NCBI GenBank assembly: GCA_033763555.1 | Contig: JANRKK010000005.1 | Location: 1 to 15,800 of the forward strand | Length of the DNA: 15,800 nucleotides | Direction: 5' to 3' | DNA from: JALYJG01 sp033763555 | GTDB taxonomy: Bacteria; Pseudomonadota; Alphaproteobacteria; UBA9219 | Part shown: piece by piece, positions 6,590 to 12,860 of the stretch | Layout: the number at the start of each line of letters is the position of its first letter | How positions within the stretch are numbered: position 1 is the first letter of the stretch | The notes under the pieces: model-generated | Told to the model about the DNA's origin: nothing | The model's database searches: none | The model's input: the letters and a program-made list of their open reading frames with translations, nothing else | Program-made: the position numbers and the translations under genes

Positions 6590-6957
6590 TAAAGCACCTC
6601 TTCCGCGAGCGAAATAATTTTCATGAAGCCCAGATTGCGCAGTTCACGGGTCACGGGCCCGAAGATACGCGTACCGATGGGTTCTTCTTCCTTGTTGATC
6701 AGAACGGCCGCATTGCGGTCGAAACGGATAACCGTGCCGTCCTTGCGGCGCAGCGCGAATTTCTGGCGGACGATAACGGCCTTGTGCACATCGCCCTTCT
6801 TCACGCGGCCGCGTGGAATGGCTTCCTTGATCGAAACGACAATGATGTCGCCGATCGAGGCGCATTTGCGCTTGGAGCCGCCAAGCACCTTGATGCAGGC
6901 AACGGCCTTTGCGCCGCTGTTGTCCGCTACATCAAGAACTGTTTCCATCTGGATCAT
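6589..6957 (-). CDS. rplN: 50S ribosomal protein L14
   Basis: 122 residues, the invariant family length. It starts MIQMETVLDVADNSGAKAV and continues with KVLGGSKRKCASIGDIIVVS, IPRGRVKKGDV, GTVIRFDRNAAVLIN, and the C-terminal IGTRIFGPVTRELR. L14 forms part of intersubunit bridge B8 and is the docking site of the silencing factor RsfS. A 27-base gap from the rpsQ stop (6985) contains AAGGTAAG, which serves as SD. Confidence 0.98.
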   Translation of the reverse strand: MIQMETVLDVADNSGAKAVACIKVLGGSKRKCASIGDIIVVSIKEAIPRGRVKKGDVHKAVIVRQKFALRRKDGTVIRFDRNAAVLINKEEEPIGTRIFGPVTRELRNLGFMKIISLAEEVL

Positions 6958-6984
6958 GATACTTACCTTGCTTCCCTAATTCCG

Positions 6985-7254
6985 TTATTTCGAGGCCGCT
7001 TTTTTAGCCGACTTCGCCGCAGCGATGCCTTCAACCAGTGTCCAGCGCTTGCGTTTGCTGATCGGCGCGCATTCCATGATTTCCACCACATCGCCGACCT
7101 TGCGCGCATTCTTTTCGTCATGCGCAGCGTACTTCTTCGACTTGCGGATATATTTTTTGTAAATCGGATGCATGATGCGCCGTTCGACCAAAACCGTGAT
7201 GGTCTTGTCGCCTTTGTCACTCACAACCGTTCCCTGCAATACACGACGCGGCAT
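6985..7254 (-). CDS. rpsQ: 30S ribosomal protein S17
   Basis: 89 residues. The OB-fold core is clear: MPRRVLQGTVVSDKGDKTIT, VERRIMHPIYKKYIRKSKKY, AHDEKNARKVGDVVEIMEC, and PISKRKRWTLVE. A short Ala/Lys tail (IAAAKSAKKAASK) extends past the core. S17 is a primary 16S rRNA-binding protein of the 5' domain. GAGGAT precedes ATG 7254, and the upstream rpmC stop is at 7271. Confidence 0.97.
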   Translation of the reverse strand: MPRRVLQGTVVSDKGDKTITVLVERRIMHPIYKKYIRKSKKYAAHDEKNARKVGDVVEIMECAPISKRKRWTLVEGIAAAKSAKKAASK

Positions 7255-7270
7255 TTTATCCTCTCATCCC

Positions 7271-7531
7271 TTAAGCGGCCGATTTCTTGGCCGATTTGGC
7301 AGTCTTCTTCGCCGTTGGCTGCCCACCCGTTCTTTGGCGTTCGCCGACGATCGTCAAAATCTTGGCAATTTCCTTGCGCACATGGTTGACCCGCGCAGTG
7401 TTGGCGAGCTGGCCTGTGGCCTTCTGGAAACGCAGATTGAATTGCTCTTTGCGCAACTCAGCCAGCCGGGTTTCCAGCTCTTTATCCGTTTTTGTCCGCA
7501 CATCGGCGGCTTTGACCGTGTTCTTTGCCAT
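7271..7531 (-). CDS. rpmC: 50S ribosomal protein L29 with basic C-terminal tail
   Basis: 86 residues against roughly 63-70 in most bacteria. The two-helix L29 core is present: DVRTKTDKELETRLAELRKE, then FNLRFQKATGQLANTARVNHVRKEIAKILTIVGER in two conserved blocks. After about residue 64 comes a Lys/Ala/Thr tail (GGQPTAKKTAKSAKKSAA) not needed for the fold. L29 sits at the polypeptide exit next to L23, where trigger factor and SRP dock. AGAGGA precedes ATG 7531, 12 bases after the rplP stop. Confidence 0.97.
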   Translation of the reverse strand: MAKNTVKAADVRTKTDKELETRLAELRKEQFNLRFQKATGQLANTARVNHVRKEIAKILTIVGERQRTGGQPTAKKTAKSAKKSAA

Positions 7532-7543
7532 AATTCAATCCTC

Positions 7544-7960
7544 TTAAGCCGCCGCCTGGCGTTGCACGAACTTTGTTTTGACAGGCAGTTTGGCTGCCGC
7601 CAGTTCAAAAGCGTGCTTTGCCGTTGCCAGCGGAATGCCATCCAACTCAAACATGATACGTCCGCGATGCACGCGGCACGCCCAGAATTCCGGCGTACCC
7701 TTGCCCGAGCCCATGCGGACTTCGGCGGGTTTGCGCGATACCGGAACGTCCGGGAAAATGAGAATCCACAAACGGCCCTGACGCTTCATCGCGCGGGTGA
7801 TGGCGCGACGTGCGGCTTCGATTTGACGCGCGGTGATGCGGTCTGGTTCCAGAGCCTTCAGGCCATAGGCGCCGTAGCTCAGACGGAAACCGCCCTTGGC
7901 GGCGCCGTGAATGCGGCCCTTGTGGGCTTTGCGGTATTTGGTGCGTTTCGGTTGAAACAT
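7544..7960 (-). CDS. rplP: 50S ribosomal protein L16
   Basis: 138 residues, normal length. Conserved blocks are MFQPKRTKYRKAHKGRIHG, LSYGAYGLKALEPDRITARQ, IEAARRAITRAMKRQGRLWI, FPDVPVSRKPAEVRMGSGKG and PEFWACRVHRGRIMFELDG. L16 completes the aminoacyl-tRNA site side of the 50S and is a late assembly protein. The start at 7960 lies 17 bases after the rpsC stop, with AGGGAC as SD. No truncation or unusual insertion is seen. Confidence 0.98.
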   Translation of the reverse strand: MFQPKRTKYRKAHKGRIHGAAKGGFRLSYGAYGLKALEPDRITARQIEAARRAITRAMKRQGRLWILIFPDVPVSRKPAEVRMGSGKGTPEFWACRVHRGRIMFELDGIPLATAKHAFELAAAKLPVKTKFVQRQAAA

Positions 7961-7977
7961 GGCTCGTCCCTAAATCC

Positions 7978-8661
7978 TTATGCCCGTTGCGGTTGACCTT
8001 CCATGACGCGCTTGTCCTGCGCCATGGGGTCTTGTTCGAGAATTTCGCCGCGGAAAATCCAGACTTTCACGCCGCAGGTTCCCATTGTCGTGAAGGCTGT
8101 TGCCGTGCCGTAATCGACATCCGCGCGAAGCGTATGCAGAGGCACGCGGCCTTCGCGGTACCATTCCATGCGGGCGATTTCGGCGCCGCCCAAACGACCG
8201 CCGCAATTGATACGGATACCCAACGCGCCGCCACGCAAGGCGGACTGTACCGCACGCTTCATGGCGCGACGGAAGGTGATGCGGCGTTCCAGCTGGTCGG
8301 CAATGCTGGCGGCGACCAGACGCGCGTCGATATCTGGTTTGCGGATTTCAACGATGTTCAGGTTCACTTCGGCCGAGGTCATTTTGGACAGATCAGCGCG
8401 CAGCTTGTCGATATCGGCGCCCTTCTTGCCGATGATGACGCCAGGGCGTGCGGAATAGATCGTCACGCGGGCCTTCTTGGCCGGACGTTCAATCACGATC
8501 TTCGCAACGCTGGCGGCTTTGCCAAGCTTCTTTTCAAGGAATTCACGAATCTTGAAATCTTCGTGCAGCAGCGTGGCGTATTCCTTGCCCGCAAACCAAC
8601 GGCTGTCCCAGGTGCGGTTGATGCGCAGACGCATGCCGATTGGATTGACTTTTTGACCCAT
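7978..8661 (-). CDS. rpsC: 30S ribosomal protein S3
   Basis: 227 residues. The N-terminus is canonical (MGQKVNPIGMRLRINRTWDS). The type 2 KH domain with its GxxG-type loop (PGVIIGKKGADIDKLRADL) is at about residues 74-92. The C-terminal domain contains GGRLGGAEIARMEWYREGRV, PLHTLRADVDYGTA and VKVWIFRGEIL. S3 lines the mRNA entry channel and with S5 supports helicase activity. ATG 8661 is only two bases after the rplV stop, which implies coupling; the Ala/Gly-rich rplV end offers only a weak GGAG-like SD. Confidence 0.98.
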   Translation of the reverse strand: MGQKVNPIGMRLRINRTWDSRWFAGKEYATLLHEDFKIREFLEKKLGKAASVAKIVIERPAKKARVTIYSARPGVIIGKKGADIDKLRADLSKMTSAEVNLNIVEIRKPDIDARLVAASIADQLERRITFRRAMKRAVQSALRGGALGIRINCGGRLGGAEIARMEWYREGRVPLHTLRADVDYGTATAFTTMGTCGVKVWIFRGEILEQDPMAQDKRVMEGQPQRA

Positions 8662-8663
8662 GG

Positions 8664-9137
8664 TTAGGCTCCTGCCTTGGCGGCGGCTTTGGCCGCTGGC
8701 TTTTTCTTGGTTTCAGTTGTCTTCTTTTCCGAGAAGCCCTTGGCTCTCTTCTTCGTCATCTGTTCTTCTTCGCCGCGCTGCTTGACGATAATCGTCAAAT
8801 TGCTGAACGGCTTTTCAATGCCCGCGCTGCGGCCACGACCGCGTGTGTGGAAGCGCTTCATAACGAAGCTGCGGCCCACCCAGGCTTCGGCGACATACAG
8901 TTTGTCGACATCCAAGCCATGATTGTTTTCGGCATTGGCAACGGCGGCTTGCAGGACTTTCTTCACATCCTGGGCGATGCGGCGCTTTTCAAAGCGCAGC
9001 TGCGTCAGGGCAGCCGAGGCTGACTTGCCGCGAATGCTGGCCGCAACCAGATTCAGCTTGCGCGCGCCGGAACGGACGGCCTTGGCACGAGCCATGGCTC
9101 CATTCTCTTTCCGCAGTGTGTCCTTCAACATAGCCAT
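8664..9137 (-). CDS. rplV: 50S ribosomal protein L22 with long Lys/Ala C-terminal tail
   Basis: 157 residues, against about 110 in E. coli and roughly 125-130 in many relatives. The L22 core runs to about residue 122: RKLNLVAASIRGKSASAALT, LRFEKRRIAQDVKKVLQAAV, ANAENNHGLDVDKLYVAEA, and the tunnel-lining hairpin MKRFHTRGRGRSAGIEKPFS. The remaining residues form a charged tail (MTKKRAKGFSEKKTTETKKK, then Ala/Lys). ATG 9137 is preceded by AAGGAGA. A second Met at residue 15 (MARAKAV) has no comparable SD, so the longer start is kept. L22 lines the nascent-chain tunnel and is exposed at its rim. Confidence 0.96.
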   Translation of the reverse strand: MAMLKDTLRKENGAMARAKAVRSGARKLNLVAASIRGKSASAALTQLRFEKRRIAQDVKKVLQAAVANAENNHGLDVDKLYVAEAWVGRSFVMKRFHTRGRGRSAGIEKPFSNLTIIVKQRGEEEQMTKKRAKGFSEKKTTETKKKPAAKAAAKAGA

Positions 9138-9148
9138 CTCTACTCTCC

Positions 9149-9436
9149 TTAGCCCTCGGTCTTCTCGACCTTCTTATCGGCGACGCTGTGCGCCTTGAAG
9201 GTACGGGTGGGGGCGAATTCGCCAAATTTGTGACCGATCATGTTTTCCGTGACCGACACGGGCAAAAATTTGTTGCCGTTATAAACACCAAAGGTCAGAC
9301 CAACGAATTGCGGCAGGATCGTCGAGCGGCGCGACCAGATCTTGATGATCTCGTTGCGGCCAGAACCACGCGCCTTCTCCGCCTTCTTCAGAAGGAAGCT
9401 GTCGACAAACGGGCCTTTCCAAACTGAACGTGCCAT
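9149..9436 (-). CDS. rpsS: 30S ribosomal protein S19
   Basis: 95 residues. The start MARSVWKGPFVDSFLLKKAE is canonical, followed by IKIWSRRSTILPQFVGLTFG, VYNGNKFLPVSVTENMIGHK and FGEFAPTRTFKAHSVADKK. S19 is in the 30S head and contacts the central protuberance of the 50S. Normally rpsS directly follows rplB. Here its ATG overlaps the stop of an inserted 90-aa ORF (TAATG), with GGGAG as SD, so its translation is probably coupled to that ORF. Confidence 0.98.
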   Translation of the reverse strand: MARSVWKGPFVDSFLLKKAEKARGSGRNEIIKIWSRRSTILPQFVGLTFGVYNGNKFLPVSVTENMIGHKFGEFAPTRTFKAHSVADKKVEKTEG

Positions 9437-9708
9437 TAGATGCTCCCTAATCCGTGCCGTCTATTTCCGGCGATAATAGAAATAGCTTTCACGATTTCCC
9501 TTGGAATAAAAGAAACGATTTCCCATTGAACTTTGGCTTCCAACGCAAGCGCGGCGGCATCATTTCCAGACCTGCATGCGCCAACTATCCGGGCTGTCAT
9601 TTCGAGTTCTCTTGTGCTTGCTTTTCTCATTTTAAAGTCATCTCTCAACATTCTTCCGGCTTCACGAAACCGGGCCAATATCAATCGAGCGTTTGGATGA
9701 AGTTGCAT
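9436..9708 (-). CDS. unrecognised small protein, 90 aa, between rplB and rpsS
   Basis: ATG 9708 is preceded by AAGGAGA, which overlaps the rplB stop (9719-9721). The ORF ends in TAATG with rpsS, the same coupled junction seen at rplF/rplR and rplN/rplX. I recognise no family. The sequence reads as mostly helical and amphipathic: MQLHPNARLILARFREAGRM, then RKASTRELEMTARIVGACRS, then AALALEAKVQWEIVSFIPRE, ending in a basic Gly-rich NRRHGLGSI. It is moderately basic, with one Cys and one Trp, and has no signal peptide. Codon use (AGA, AGG, ATA, CGG, TTG) and lower GC set it apart from both neighbours. A longer frame to 9867 overlaps rplB and is rejected. Translation is well supported; function is unknown. 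Confidence 0.7.
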   Translation of the reverse strand: MQLHPNARLILARFREAGRMLRDDFKMRKASTRELEMTARIVGACRSGNDAAALALEAKVQWEIVSFIPREIVKAISIIAGNRRHGLGSI

Positions 9709-9713
9709 GAGAT

Positions 9714-9720
9714 TCTCCTT
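9714..9720 (-). promoter_or_regulatory. Shine-Dalgarno of the 90-aa ORF, overlapping the rplB stop
   Basis: On the minus strand the rplB TAA runs straight into AAGGAGA, followed by ATCTC and ATG 9708. It is a strong SD at normal spacing. It fixes the start of the 90-aa ORF and implies coupling to rplB translation. Confidence 0.7.
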
Positions 9721-10564
9721 ACGCTGCCTGGCGATCTTTGCGCTTGTTGGCGCGGCGGATAATCCAGCGGTCCGTACGTTTATTGTTACGGGTCTTGTTA
9801 CCCTTGGTGCCTTTACCCCATGGCGTGACCGGATGACGGCCACCCGAGGATTTACCTTCACCGCCACCGTGCGGATGGTCGACCGGGTTCATGACAACAC
9901 CGCGGACGGACGGACGGATGCCTTTCCAGCGGTTACGGCCAGCCTTGCCGATCTGAACGTTGACGTGATCGGGGTTAGAAACTGCGCCGATCGTCGCCAT
10001 GCATTCCTGCGGAATACGGCGGAGTTCGCCGGATGACAGCTTGATCTGAATCGAGCCGGAATCGCGAGCTACCAACTGAACATAGGAACCAGCCGAACGC
10101 GCCAGCTGACCGCCCTTGCCCGGCTTCATTTCCACATTGTGGATGATGGTGCCGACAGGAATATTCTTCACCAGCATGGCGTTGCCTGGCTTCACGTCAA
10201 CTTTCGCACCGGAAACGATGACATCGCCCTTCTGCAGGCGCTGTGGCGCGAGGATATAGGATTCCGTGCCGTCCTTATATTTGATCAACGCGATGAAAGC
10301 CGTGCGGTTGGGATCATATTCCAGACGCTGCACCGTCGCTTCGACATCGAATTTGCGGCGCTTGAAATCGACCAAGCGATAACGGCGCGCATGCCCGCCG
10401 CCGATATGGCGCGTGGTGATGCGACCCTTATTGTTACGTCCACCCGTCTTGGTCAGGCCCTCGGTCAATGATTTGACGGGCTTGCCCTTCCAGAGTTCAG
10501 AACGGTCAACCTGAACGACCTGACGGAGGCCTGGGGTTACGGGTTTGTAGGTTTTAAGCGCCAT
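9719..10564 (-). CDS. rplB: 50S ribosomal protein L2
   Basis: 281 residues, near normal length. It starts MALKTYKPVTPGLRQVVQVD. The RNA-binding OB/SH3-like domains include GRNNKGRITTRHIGGGHARR and YRLVDFKRRKFDVEATVQRL. The peptidyl-transferase-associated segment has the conserved PVDHPHGGGEGKSSGGRHPV, with the His reported important for activity, followed by the basic C-terminus (TRNNKRTDRWIIRRANKRKD). L2 is needed for subunit association and peptidyl transfer. In the usual order rpsS follows; here a 90-aa ORF comes first. Confidence 0.98.
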   Translation of the reverse strand: MALKTYKPVTPGLRQVVQVDRSELWKGKPVKSLTEGLTKTGGRNNKGRITTRHIGGGHARRYRLVDFKRRKFDVEATVQRLEYDPNRTAFIALIKYKDGTESYILAPQRLQKGDVIVSGAKVDVKPGNAMLVKNIPVGTIIHNVEMKPGKGGQLARSAGSYVQLVARDSGSIQIKLSSGELRRIPQECMATIGAVSNPDHVNVQIGKAGRNRWKGIRPSVRGVVMNPVDHPHGGGEGKSSGGRHPVTPWGKGTKGNKTRNNKRTDRWIIRRANKRKDRQAA

Positions 10565-10578
10565 AGTTAATCCTCAAC

Positions 10579-10905
10579 TCACAATCCTGTCGTCACGTCG
10601 ATCTTGCTGCCTTCAGCAAGCGTGACGATGGCGAATTTCACATCGCTGCGGAAGCCAACGCGGCCCTTGAAGCGCTTGGTCTTGCCTTGGCGGTTATGCG
10701 TATTGACCGCCGTGACCTTGACCTTGAATACATTTTCAACCGCAGCGCGGATTTGCGGCTTCGTCGCCGTGCGCAGGACACGGAACGTCACCTGATTATG
10801 CATAGAGCCGTTCGTCGCCTTTTCCGTAATTACGGGCGACTGAATGATGGCATAGTGCGGCGCCAGATCGCTGGCGACGACGGCTTTTTTCTTGGCGGCG
10901 CTCAT
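10579..10905 (-). CDS. rplW: 50S ribosomal protein L23
   Basis: 108 residues. After an N-terminal extension (SAAKKKAVVASDLAPH, about 17 residues) comes the family start YAIIQSPVITEKAT, then ATKPQIRAAVENVFKVKVTA and the rRNA-binding GKTKRFKGRVGFRSDVKFAI. L23 is at the exit-tunnel rim and is the docking site for trigger factor and SRP. The ATG overlaps the rplD stop (ATGA). The upstream start is kept because the extension is in frame and its ATG forms the classical overlap junction. Confidence 0.97.
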   Translation of the reverse strand: MSAAKKKAVVASDLAPHYAIIQSPVITEKATNGSMHNQVTFRVLRTATKPQIRAAVENVFKVKVTAVNTHNRQGKTKRFKGRVGFRSDVKFAIVTLAEGSKIDVTTGL

Positions 10906-11522
10906 TTGAGCCTCTCTTGCAATTGTTCAACCGCATTCTTGGTCAGCACCAGAACGTCGCGGCGGAGAATATCGTACACATTGGCCCCCTGCTCCGGCAG
11001 CACATCGATATGCGGAATGTTGCGCGCAGCCAGGGAGAAGTTCGGGTCCAAATTCGCACCGTCAATGATCAACGCCGAACTCCAGCCCAGCTTGCTGAAC
11101 TTGGCAACAAGGCTCTTTGTTTTCGGGCTGTCGATCTTGGCGGAATCGAGAACGATCAGCTTGCCTTCCTGTTGCTTGGACGCCAGTGCCATGCACAGCG
11201 CCAGCTTGCGGACCTTCTTCGGCAAATCATGCGCATGATCGCGGACGACAGGCCCGAAAATTACGGCGCCTTTGCGGAATTGCGGCGAACGCAAGCTGCC
11301 TTGGCGCGCGCGACCTGTGCCCTTCTGGGCCCAGGGCTTCTTCGTAGTTCCGGCGATTTCGCCGATTTGCTTGGTTTTGTGGTTGCCCGAACGGCGCTTG
11401 GCGAGCTGGTAGTTCACCATACGCGTCAAAATGTCGCGGCGCGGCTTCATACCGAAGATCGCCTCAACCAGATCAATCTGGCCGACTTCCTTGTTTTCAA
11501 GATTTTTTACAGTCGCTTTCAT
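10902..11522 (-). CDS. rplD: 50S ribosomal protein L4
   Basis: 206 residues, full length. Conserved features are NYQLAKRRSGNHKTKQIGEI and the tunnel-constricting loop TTKKPWAQKGTGRARQGSLR with SPQFRKGAVIFGP. The C-terminal Rossmann-like part contains LALCMALASKQQEGKLIVLD. L4 helps start 50S assembly. In E. coli it represses the S10 operon by binding the leader mRNA, but leader homology to that system is not expected in Alphaproteobacteria and none was identified here. It ends in a 4-base overlap with rplW. Confidence 0.98.
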   Translation of the reverse strand: MKATVKNLENKEVGQIDLVEAIFGMKPRRDILTRMVNYQLAKRRSGNHKTKQIGEIAGTTKKPWAQKGTGRARQGSLRSPQFRKGAVIFGPVVRDHAHDLPKKVRKLALCMALASKQQEGKLIVLDSAKIDSPKTKSLVAKFSKLGWSSALIIDGANLDPNFSLAARNIPHIDVLPEQGANVYDILRRDVLVLTKNAVEQLQERLK

Positions 11523-11538
11523 GATCTCATATCCTCAA

Positions 11539-12297
11539 TCAGGCCGTCGCTTCGGCGTCAGCTTGCGGCTCAACCGGAGCTTCCGCCTTCGGAGCTGCGC
11601 CTTTGGACTTCAAGCCAGCAGGCATCGGCGCTTCTTTCGGACGCGCGCGCTTGACGGCATCGCGAACTTCAACATAAGCACCTTCGCCACCGGGCACATT
11701 GCCGCGCAGCAAAATCAAACCTTCTTCCGTATCCACCGACACCACTTGCAGATTCAGTGTCGTGATACGGCTGTGACCCATATGGCCAGCCATCTTTTTA
11801 CCCTTGAAGACACGACCCGGATCCTGACGCTGCCCGGTTGAACCATGGCTGCGGTGACGGATGGACACACCGTGCGTCGCGCGCAAGCCCGCGAAGTTCC
11901 AGCGCTTCATCGGCCCGGCAAAACCCTTACCGATGCTGATTGCGGCCGCATCGACAAATTGGCCTGGCACGAAATGCTCGACCGACAATTCAGCGCCGAC
12001 TTCCAGCAAAGCGTCATCGCTGACGCGGAATTCCATCAATTTCTTCTTCGGCTCGACCTTTGCCTTGGCAAAAATGCCGCGGACGGCCTTGGTCACATTC
12101 TTGACCTTGGCCGAGCCAACGCCGAGCTGAATGGCGGCATAACCGTCCTTGTCCTTCGTGCGCACGCCGACGACCTGGCAGGCATCCAGTTTCAGAACGG
12201 TCACAGGCACATGCTCGCCCGCTTCGTTAAAAACGCGCGTCATGCCGATTTTTGTCGTCAGCAAACCTGTACGTTTGGTTGTTTTGGACTGCGCCAT
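11539..12297 (-). CDS. rplC: 50S ribosomal protein L3 with Ala/Pro/Glu C-terminal tail
   Basis: 252 residues against about 209 in E. coli. The core is standard: GLLTTKIGMTRVFNEAGEHV at the start, and SIRHRSHGSTGQRQDPGRVF with KGKKMAGHMGHSRITTLNL in the centre. The Gln in this stretch aligns with the residue N5-methylated by PrmB in E. coli. The last 40 or so residues are a low-complexity tail (APKAEAPVEPQADAEATA) of the kind often seen in alphaproteobacterial L3. L3 is a primary 50S assembly protein reaching toward the peptidyl transferase centre. Confidence 0.97.
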   Translation of the reverse strand: MAQSKTTKRTGLLTTKIGMTRVFNEAGEHVPVTVLKLDACQVVGVRTKDKDGYAAIQLGVGSAKVKNVTKAVRGIFAKAKVEPKKKLMEFRVSDDALLEVGAELSVEHFVPGQFVDAAAISIGKGFAGPMKRWNFAGLRATHGVSIRHRSHGSTGQRQDPGRVFKGKKMAGHMGHSRITTLNLQVVSVDTEEGLILLRGNVPGGEGAYVEVRDAVKRARPKEAPMPAGLKSKGAAPKAEAPVEPQADAEATA

Positions 12298-12308
12298 AAC
12301 TTTATTCC

Positions 12309-12617
12309 TTACAGTCTGATTTCTACGTCCACGCCTGCGGCGAGGTCGATTTTGGACAATGCATCAATTGTTTGCGGCGTTGGTTCCAGAATATCCAACA
12401 GGCGGCGATGCGTACGGATTTCAAACTGCTCACGTGACTTCTTATCAACGTGCGGGCCGCGATTAACCGTGAAACGCTCAAACCATGTGGGCAGCGGAAT
12501 GGGGCCGCGCACCCGCGCGCCCGTACGCTTGGCCGTGCTGATGATCTCGCCCACCGACTGGTCGAGGGAGCGATGATCAAACGCCTTAAGGCGAATTCGG
12601 ATGGTCTGCGCGTCCAT
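12309..12617 (-). CDS. rpsJ: 30S ribosomal protein S10 (NusE)
   Basis: 102 residues, the standard length. It starts MDAQTIRIRLKAFDHRSLDQ, has the extended loop VNRGPHVDKKSREQFEIRTH and ends LAAGVDVEIRL. S10 lies in the 30S head and also serves as NusE in transcription antitermination and transcription-translation coupling. Residues 44-46 are TWF, where most homologues have Thr followed by a basic or polar residue; the Trp is unusual by my recollection of the family. GAGGAT precedes ATG 12617. The tuf-rpsJ gap of 243 bases upstream contains a hairpin and a possible small ORF. Confidence 0.98.
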   Translation of the reverse strand: MDAQTIRIRLKAFDHRSLDQSVGEIISTAKRTGARVRGPIPLPTWFERFTVNRGPHVDKKSREQFEIRTHRRLLDILEPTPQTIDALSKIDLAAGVDVEIRL

Positions 12618-12641
12618 GGTTTATCCTCGTTTTATCTTCAC

Positions 12642-12797
12642 TTACAACTGCAACTGCTGCGCCTGCACTTGACGGATGTATTCATCTCCTCTTACTGACT
12701 GCCGCTGTTGCTGCTGCATTTGAACAGCGACGCCTGAACCTTCAGGAGCAACTTTCTCCCGGCCTAAATCAGCAGAAACTTCGTGTCTTACAGGCAT
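12642..12797 (-). CDS. possible Gln-rich small protein, 51 aa, between tuf and rpsJ
   Basis: An open frame of 51 codons starts at ATG 12797 with a weak SD (GGAACG) and ends at TAA 12642, 24 bases before rpsJ. An in-frame ATG at 12818 would add seven residues, but it lies inside the tuf hairpin and has no spaced SD. The product begins MPVRHEVSADLGREKVAPEG. It then becomes Gln-rich: all 11 Gln fall in the last 26 residues, including QMQQQQRQ and RQVQAQQLQL. No family is recognised. It lies in the tuf-to-rpsJ direction, so it would be cotranscribed unless the hairpin terminates. With a short frame, weak SD and low complexity, this could be non-coding leader sequence. Confidence 0.4.
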   Translation of the reverse strand: MPVRHEVSADLGREKVAPEGSGVAVQMQQQQRQSVRGDEYIRQVQAQQLQL

Positions 12798-12816
12798 CTT
12801 CGTTCCATTCTTAAAC

Positions 12817-12848
12817 ATTCCCGCACCCCGTTACCGGGATGCGGGAAT
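12817..12848 (-). terminator. hairpin just after tuf: weak terminator, attenuator or 3' stabiliser
   Basis: Arms 12817-12830 and 12835-12848 form a 14-base stem with a 4-base loop, starting 12 bases past the tuf stop. As minus-strand RNA the single non-Watson-Crick position is a G-U wobble; as plus-strand RNA it would be a C-A mismatch. The structure is therefore fitted to the tuf transcript. The U-tract after the stem is poor (GTTTAAG), so full termination is doubtful. It could give partial termination, setting tuf above S10-operon expression, or mark an mRNA processing site. Confidence 0.65.
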
Positions 12849-12860
12849 TGTTTTCCTTCG

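Noticed and set aside
5606..6592. 328-codon open frame on the plus strand across rpsN, rplE and rplX
   Set aside because: It spans three well-defined ribosomal genes on the other strand. Its His/Phe/Ala-rich translation is typical of antisense frames.
7172..7996. 274-codon plus-strand frame across rpsQ, rpmC and rplP
   Set aside because: Antisense to three intact ribosomal genes, with no SD and no family resemblance.
9709..9867. Upstream extension of the 90-aa ORF to an ATG at 9867
   Set aside because: The extension lies wholly within rplB in another frame. ATG 9708 has a strong SD right before it.
12669..12707. Promoter-like TTGACG on the plus strand followed by a possible -10
   Set aside because: It points away from rpsJ, has no plus-strand gene to serve, and the -10 match is poor.
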